From assembly GCA_946630645.1 (NCBI GenBank), contig CAMOZD010000022.1, positions 1 through 9,768 of the forward strand: a stretch of 9,768 nucleotides of DNA. Reading direction: 5' to 3'. This document shows, piece by piece, positions 6,845 to 9,768 of this stretch. The notes under the pieces were generated by a model, which was not told where the DNA came from, ran no database searches, and worked only from the letters and a program-made list of their open reading frames with translations. The position numbers and the translations under genes are program-made. How positions within the stretch are numbered: position 1 is the first letter of the stretch; every line of letters begins with the position of its first letter. Source of the stretch: an uncultured Lachnospiraceae bacterium (lineage in GTDB: Bacteria; Bacillota; Clostridia; Lachnospirales; Lachnospiraceae).

Positions 6845-8164
6845 ATGGAAGAAAGTAAGAAAGATTTGAGAAGAGAGCATGTGAAGGCATATTTGTCAGA
6901 AAATGACTCCGGGTCCGGAGAAGAGGGATTCTCCGGCAGCGGGGATTTTCATGCTTCTGCCTCAAAGAGAAAAAAGACGAGCAGAAAGCCGGTCTTTCTA
7001 TTTCTTATCCTGCTGGTTGCCGCTTCTATGACTGTCGGTTTTGCCGTGGGCAAGATGCTCCAGAGTCCCTCTGCCAGTGCAGAATCATCAGGTCTTAACA
7101 AGGAGGAGGTCGTGAATAAGCTCGGCCTGCTTGAACAGTATATTAATGGTTACTACTTGGATGAGATAGACCAGGACAAGATGCGTGACGGAATATACAA
7201 GGGTTACATCAGGGGTCTTGATGATCAATATGCAGAGTATTACACCGAGGATAGTTATAAACAGCTTATGGAAGAAGATTCCGGGGAATACCAGGGAATC
7301 GGCGTCACAGTAACCAAGGATCCCAGTACCGGCTACACCCTGATTGAGGGCGTTTTTAAGAATACCCCTGCCGCTGAGGCAGGACTGGAGCCGGGAGATT
7401 ATATCGTCTCTGTCAATGACCGTGATACCAAAGACATGGAGCTGACAGAGGTAGTCATGGAGATTAAACGAAAAGACAGGGAGACAGCGGATCTCAAAAT
7501 TTTCAGAGAGGGTCAGGAACTGGAATTTACCGTAAAGAAGTCAAAGATTGAGATCGATACGGTGTCCTATGAGATGAAGGAAGGCAAGATTGGCTACATC
7601 GAGGTGACCCAGTTTATCGATAATACAGCCGGTAAGTTCAAGGAGGCGCTCGATGACCTGACCAGCCAGGGTATGACCAGCCTGATTCTGGATTTGAGAG
7701 ATAACGGAGGCGGCCTGGTGGACACCTGCGTGGATATGTGTTCAGAGTTTATTCCCAAAGGAGACCTGTTGGTTTACATCCAGGACAAGAATGGCGGCAG
7801 GACAGACTATAAGAGTAAGTCCTCCGATAATGTGGAAGTGCCTGTTGTGATTCTGGTCAATGAGAATACGGCCAGTGCCTCGGAGATCATGACCGGATGC
7901 CTGAGAGACTATGGCAAGGCCCGGATTGTGGGAACCAAAACCTTCGGAAAGGGTATCGTTCAGAATATTTTCCCCTTCTCTGATGGAACGGCAGTGAAAT
8001 TTACAGTAGCCAAGTATTATCTTCCTAAAGGAGACTGCATTCATGAGCTGGGAATTGAGCCTGATGTGACCGTGGAGATGACCGATGAAGAAAAGAAGGC
8101 CGCTCTTGACTCTGAGAAGGATGACAAGCAGCTGCAGAAGGCCTTGGAGATGCTGAAAAAATAG
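6845..8164 (+). CDS. S41-family C-terminal processing protease (CtpA/CtpB-like)
   Basis: 439-residue membrane-anchored serine protease that typically cleaves extracytoplasmic proteins near their C-termini. A hydrophilic N-terminus of about 48 residues, rich in Lys and Ser, precedes one membrane helix (about 49-69), so the protease faces outward. A helical region (about 84-145) leads to a PDZ domain (about 149-230, starting YQGIGV) and then the S41 catalytic core. Ser344 in TASASE is the probable nucleophile and Lys369 in TFGKG the probable general base. Their 25-residue spacing matches the known Ser-Lys dyads of CtpB and plant/algal CtpA. The ATG follows AGGAGG by 7 bases. I see no convincing promoter in the GC-rich 76 bases between the preceding terminator and the ribosome binding site. 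The two final Lys codons also form the T-run of the opposing gene's terminator. The substrate is unknown; the sporulation role of CtpB is not implied by this context. Confidence 0.95.
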   Translation: MEESKKDLRREHVKAYLSENDSGSGEEGFSGSGDFHASASKRKKTSRKPVFLFLILLVAASMTVGFAVGKMLQSPSASAESSGLNKEEVVNKLGLLEQYINGYYLDEIDQDKMRDGIYKGYIRGLDDQYAEYYTEDSYKQLMEEDSGEYQGIGVTVTKDPSTGYTLIEGVFKNTPAAEAGLEPGDYIVSVNDRDTKDMELTEVVMEIKRKDRETADLKIFREGQELEFTVKKSKIEIDTVSYEMKEGKIGYIEVTQFIDNTAGKFKEALDDLTSQGMTSLILDLRDNGGGLVDTCVDMCSEFIPKGDLLVYIQDKNGGRTDYKSKSSDNVEVPVVILVNENTASASEIMTGCLRDYGKARIVGTKTFGKGIVQNIFPFSDGTAVKFTVAKYYLPKGDCIHELGIEPDVTVEMTDEEKKAALDSEKDDKQLQKALEMLKK

Positions 8165-8186
8165 GATCGGTCCCGGTTGGGATCCC
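8156..8186 (-). terminator. Probable terminator for the DUF5721-type gene (minus strand)
   Basis: Read on the minus strand, GGATCCC (8186-8180) can pair with GGGACC (with one bulged base) or its GGATC with the later GATCC, and TATTTTTT (8163-8156) follows. The six-T run is the complement of the last two Lys codons of the S41 protease gene, so the terminator lies partly inside the convergent gene. Confidence 0.5.
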
Positions 8187-8210
8187 TGGTCCTTTCACGA
8201 AAACCATAAA

Positions 8211-8282
8211 GGGATCCGCGACCTGTTCCGGACCATCATCTTAAGGATGGAGGGCCGGCTGTCAGCAGATCCCCTTTTTTTT
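8211..8282 (+). terminator. Long intrinsic terminator of the S41 protease gene
   Basis: A long, nearly continuous hairpin: GGGATC (8211-8216) with GATCCC (8268-8273), GC with GC, GAC (8220-8222) with GTC (8261-8263), CCGG (8228-8231) with CCGG (8255-8258), and CCATC (8233-8237) with GATGG (8246-8250). Eight T residues follow (8275-8282). The 3' half lies inside the DUF5721-type gene, where the T-run encodes that protein's Lys-Lys-Lys. The 5' arm can also pair with an upstream GGATCCC (8180-8186), giving an alternative fold. Confidence 0.75.
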
Positions 8283-8738
8283 CAAAAAGCCCCTGAGGGC
8301 GTCGTCTGCAATCTGTTCCGGTCTCCGGTCCATGTTAAAACTGTGGCCGGCCATACCTGAACTGATGCGGAGACTCTTTGGATTGTAGAGAATGTTGAGG
8401 TGGACTCCGCTGACCGCATCCCGGAATTCCCCCTGGTCCGGCAGTCCGAAAAGCTGGTCGAGGGAAGCCTCGGGCAGGGTCAGGATCACCTTCATAGAAG
8501 CGGGCAGTCTGTGGCCTCTGACGATATGATACACTCTGGGTCTGACCTCCATCCAGGAGCAATAACTGTCCTGGGGTATGTCCCCGCTGTCAAAGAAATC
8601 CTTGTTCCAGCTTCCGTCGATCTGGTAGGTGACCCCCATGCGGATGACGGCTTCGATAGTGAGAAAACGGTCAAAGGTATCTTTGCAGAGGAGATGATTC
8701 ATAAAACCGGGTATGTCGGTTATTTCCATGGAAAACAT
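8262..8738 (-). CDS. DUF5721-type protein of unknown function
   Basis: 158-residue soluble protein with no signal peptide or membrane segment. It resembles the DUF5721 family of Lachnospiraceae and relatives: a start like M-F-S-M-E-I-T-D-I-P-G-F, then a C-K-D-T-F-D-R-F-L block, a central W-M-E-V-R-P segment and a later L-N-I-L-Y stretch. The assignment comes from remembered family pattern, not a search. No catalytic motif is evident. A longer reading from a TTG at 8756 is possible, but the ATG at 8738 has an AGGGAGG site about 8 bases upstream within that extension and matches the expected family N-terminus. It converges on the S41 protease, with its stop codon inside that gene's terminator, and diverges from the M18 aminopeptidase across a 78-base gap. 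It ends in a basic K-K-K-G-I-C. Confidence 0.8.
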   Translation of the reverse strand: MFSMEITDIPGFMNHLLCKDTFDRFLTIEAVIRMGVTYQIDGSWNKDFFDSGDIPQDSYCSWMEVRPRVYHIVRGHRLPASMKVILTLPEASLDQLFGLPDQGEFRDAVSGVHLNILYNPKSLRISSGMAGHSFNMDRRPEQIADDALRGFLKKKGIC

Positions 8739-8778
8739 GGGCTGATCCTCCCTCAATCTAGAAAATAATAGCTATCAC

Positions 8779-8807
8779 ATTTTAACATGATTGCCATGAT
8801 TTGAAAA
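8779..8807 (-). promoter_or_regulatory. Candidate promoter for the DUF5721-type gene
   Basis: On the minus strand a -35-like TTTTCA (8807-8802) and a -10-like TAAAAT (8784-8779) are separated by 17 bases. Transcription would start near 8772, giving a leader of about 34 bases with the AGGGAGG site. The -35 box touches the ribosome binding site of the divergent M18 gene. I could not identify a convincing plus-strand promoter for the M18 gene in the same gap. Confidence 0.4.
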
Positions 8808-8816
8808 GGAGACCTG

Positions 8817-9768
8817 ATGGATACATTACAAAAATGTCTGCTGGCCGGCACATCGCCGGTACAGCTGGTCCGTTTTGCCACGGACTATTTAAAAGAAGCC
8901 GGCTTTGAGGAGCTGGCCATGGATTCTGATTTTGTGACTGAGCCAGGAGGCAGATATTTCATCAAGCCCTTCCCGGATGTTCTTTTTGCCTTTAGCCGGG
9001 GAATGGGCAGGAAGCCCATGGCATCCCTGCGGATGGCCTTTGCCCACGTTGACCAGCCCTGTTTTAAGTTAAAAGGTAAGCCCTCCTTCAAGAATATGGG
9101 CTGTGCCCAACTCAATGTGGAGGTCTACGGAGGGATGATGGACCACACCTGGTTTGACAGGCCCCTGGGCTTGTCGGGAATGATTGTGAGAAAGGGGGAG
9201 GATGCCTTCCACCCCATCGTTTCTTATTATGACAGTGAGCGGCCCCTGGCCGTGATCCCGGGTCTGGCCATTCACATGAACAGAAATGCCAACGACGGAT
9301 GGAAGATCGACCGGCAGAAAGAGCTGATGCCTCTGACAGGACTGGCAGGCGGCGGCTGGTCGGAAGAGGACTTCCTCCACTTCCTGGCGGGGGAAATTGG
9401 GGTGGCAGCTTCAGAGATCCTGACCTACGATCTGAATCTTTATAATTTTGATCCGCCCCAGTTGTGCGGCCTGGAAAATGAACTCCTGCTGAGCCCCAGA
9501 CTTGACAATCTGGTCTCAGTCTCAGCCCTGCTGGAGGCTCTGGTGGAGGGGGAGCGGACCAAGGGTATCAACCTGATTGGTCTTTTTAACCATGAGGAAG
9601 TGGGCAGTATGTCCAGGTCGGGGGCAGACTCTGAATTGCTGACCGGTCTTATCCGCCGGATTGCCTTTTCAGCCGGGACCGGACCTGACCAGGCCTTTGA
9701 AGGACTGGCTAAGGCCTGTTACCTGTCAGTGGATGGAGCCCATGCCGCCCATCCCAATTATCCGGATA
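8817..9768 (+). CDS. M18-family aminopeptidase, 3'-truncated by the window edge
   Basis: Zinc aminopeptidase of the aspartyl/leucyl aminopeptidase (DNPEP, yeast LAP4) family, a cytoplasmic enzyme that trims N-terminal residues and usually forms large tetrahedral oligomers. The frame stays open from the ATG to the window end, so about 317 of an expected 430 or so residues are visible. Expected features are present: His77-Val-Asp79 in AHVDQPC (first metal ligand region), Asp230 in PRLDNL (bridging ligand), Glu260-Glu261 in NHEEVGS (base and ligand), and Asp306 in DGAHAAHPNY. The final His ligand and C-terminus lie beyond the window. The ATG follows an AAGGAG site (8806-8811) by 5 bases. The usual D-M-A-H-A-V-H is D-G-A-H-A-A-H here, a mild variation. 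No signal peptide. It is transcribed away from the DUF5721-type gene. Confidence 0.94.
   Translation, partial: MDTLQKCLLAGTSPVQLVRFATDYLKEAGFEELAMDSDFVTEPGGRYFIKPFPDVLFAFSRGMGRKPMASLRMAFAHVDQPCFKLKGKPSFKNMGCAQLNVEVYGGMMDHTWFDRPLGLSGMIVRKGEDAFHPIVSYYDSERPLAVIPGLAIHMNRNANDGWKIDRQKELMPLTGLAGGGWSEEDFLHFLAGEIGVAASEILTYDLNLYNFDPPQLCGLENELLLSPRLDNLVSVSALLEALVEGERTKGINLIGLFNHEEVGSMSRSGADSELLTGLIRRIAFSAGTGPDQAFEGLAKACYLSVDGAHAAHPNYPD

Noticed and set aside
8739..8756. TTG start for the DUF5721-type gene
   Set aside because: This stretch contains the AGGGAGG ribosome binding site for the ATG at 8738, so it is better read as untranslated leader.
8400..8768. 122-codon plus-strand ORF opposite the DUF5721-type gene
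   Set aside because: The minus-strand frame has the better ribosome binding site, a promoter candidate and a family-like sequence; the plus-strand frame has none of these.
1..9768. Mobile element, defence system, CRISPR array or phage genes
   Set aside because: No transposase, integrase, repeat-spacer array, restriction, toxin-antitoxin or phage gene is readable; the genes look like housekeeping or envelope genes of one genome.

Overview
The window looks like ordinary chromosome from a Gram-positive anaerobe of the class Clostridia, most likely a Lachnospiraceae member of moderate GC. The basis is the gene content: a DUF5721-type protein, a CdaR/PucR-like regulator beside a C-terminal processing protease, an LCP-like protein with a LytR_C domain, and strong AGGAGG-type ribosome binding sites. 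Intrinsic terminators are also present. I see no transposase, phage gene, CRISPR array, tRNA or rRNA.

Layout. (1) 2-1549 (+): 3' part of a P1B-type heavy-metal ATPase with an unusual membrane metal-site motif. (2) 1550-1764: a GC-rich hairpin, then a structured leader. (3) 1765-3549 (+): long-form M24B aminopeptidase P. (4) 3550-3724: a good sigma-A promoter. (5) 3725-5275 (+): a membrane-anchored LCP-like protein whose catalytic residues appear lost, with a LytR_C domain and a Ser-Asp repeat tail, followed by a clear terminator. (6) 5276-5633: an AT-rich intergenic region ending in a second structured leader. (7) 5634-6722 (+): CdaR/PucR-like regulator, then a terminator. (8) 6845-8164 (+): S41 (CtpA/CtpB-like) protease. 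(9) 8262-8738 (-): DUF5721-type protein, convergent with the protease. (10) 8817-9768 (+): M18 aminopeptidase, cut by the window end and divergent from the DUF5721 gene.

How the genes relate. Four genes concern peptide processing or the cell envelope: two metallo-aminopeptidases that would act on cytoplasmic peptides, an extracytoplasmic S41 protease, and an LCP/LytR_C protein outside the membrane. Most are separated by terminators or their own promoters, so this is a neighbourhood of single-gene units rather than one operon. I do not see strong evidence for a wholly new system. The points most worth following are a repeated AAGACCC-GG-CAGGT element inside hairpins ahead of both the aminopeptidase P and the regulator; the apparently inactive LCP domain with an SD-repeat tail; the non-CPC metal motif of the ATPase; and the convergent protease/DUF5721 pair, whose terminal lysine codons also form each other's terminator U-tracts.
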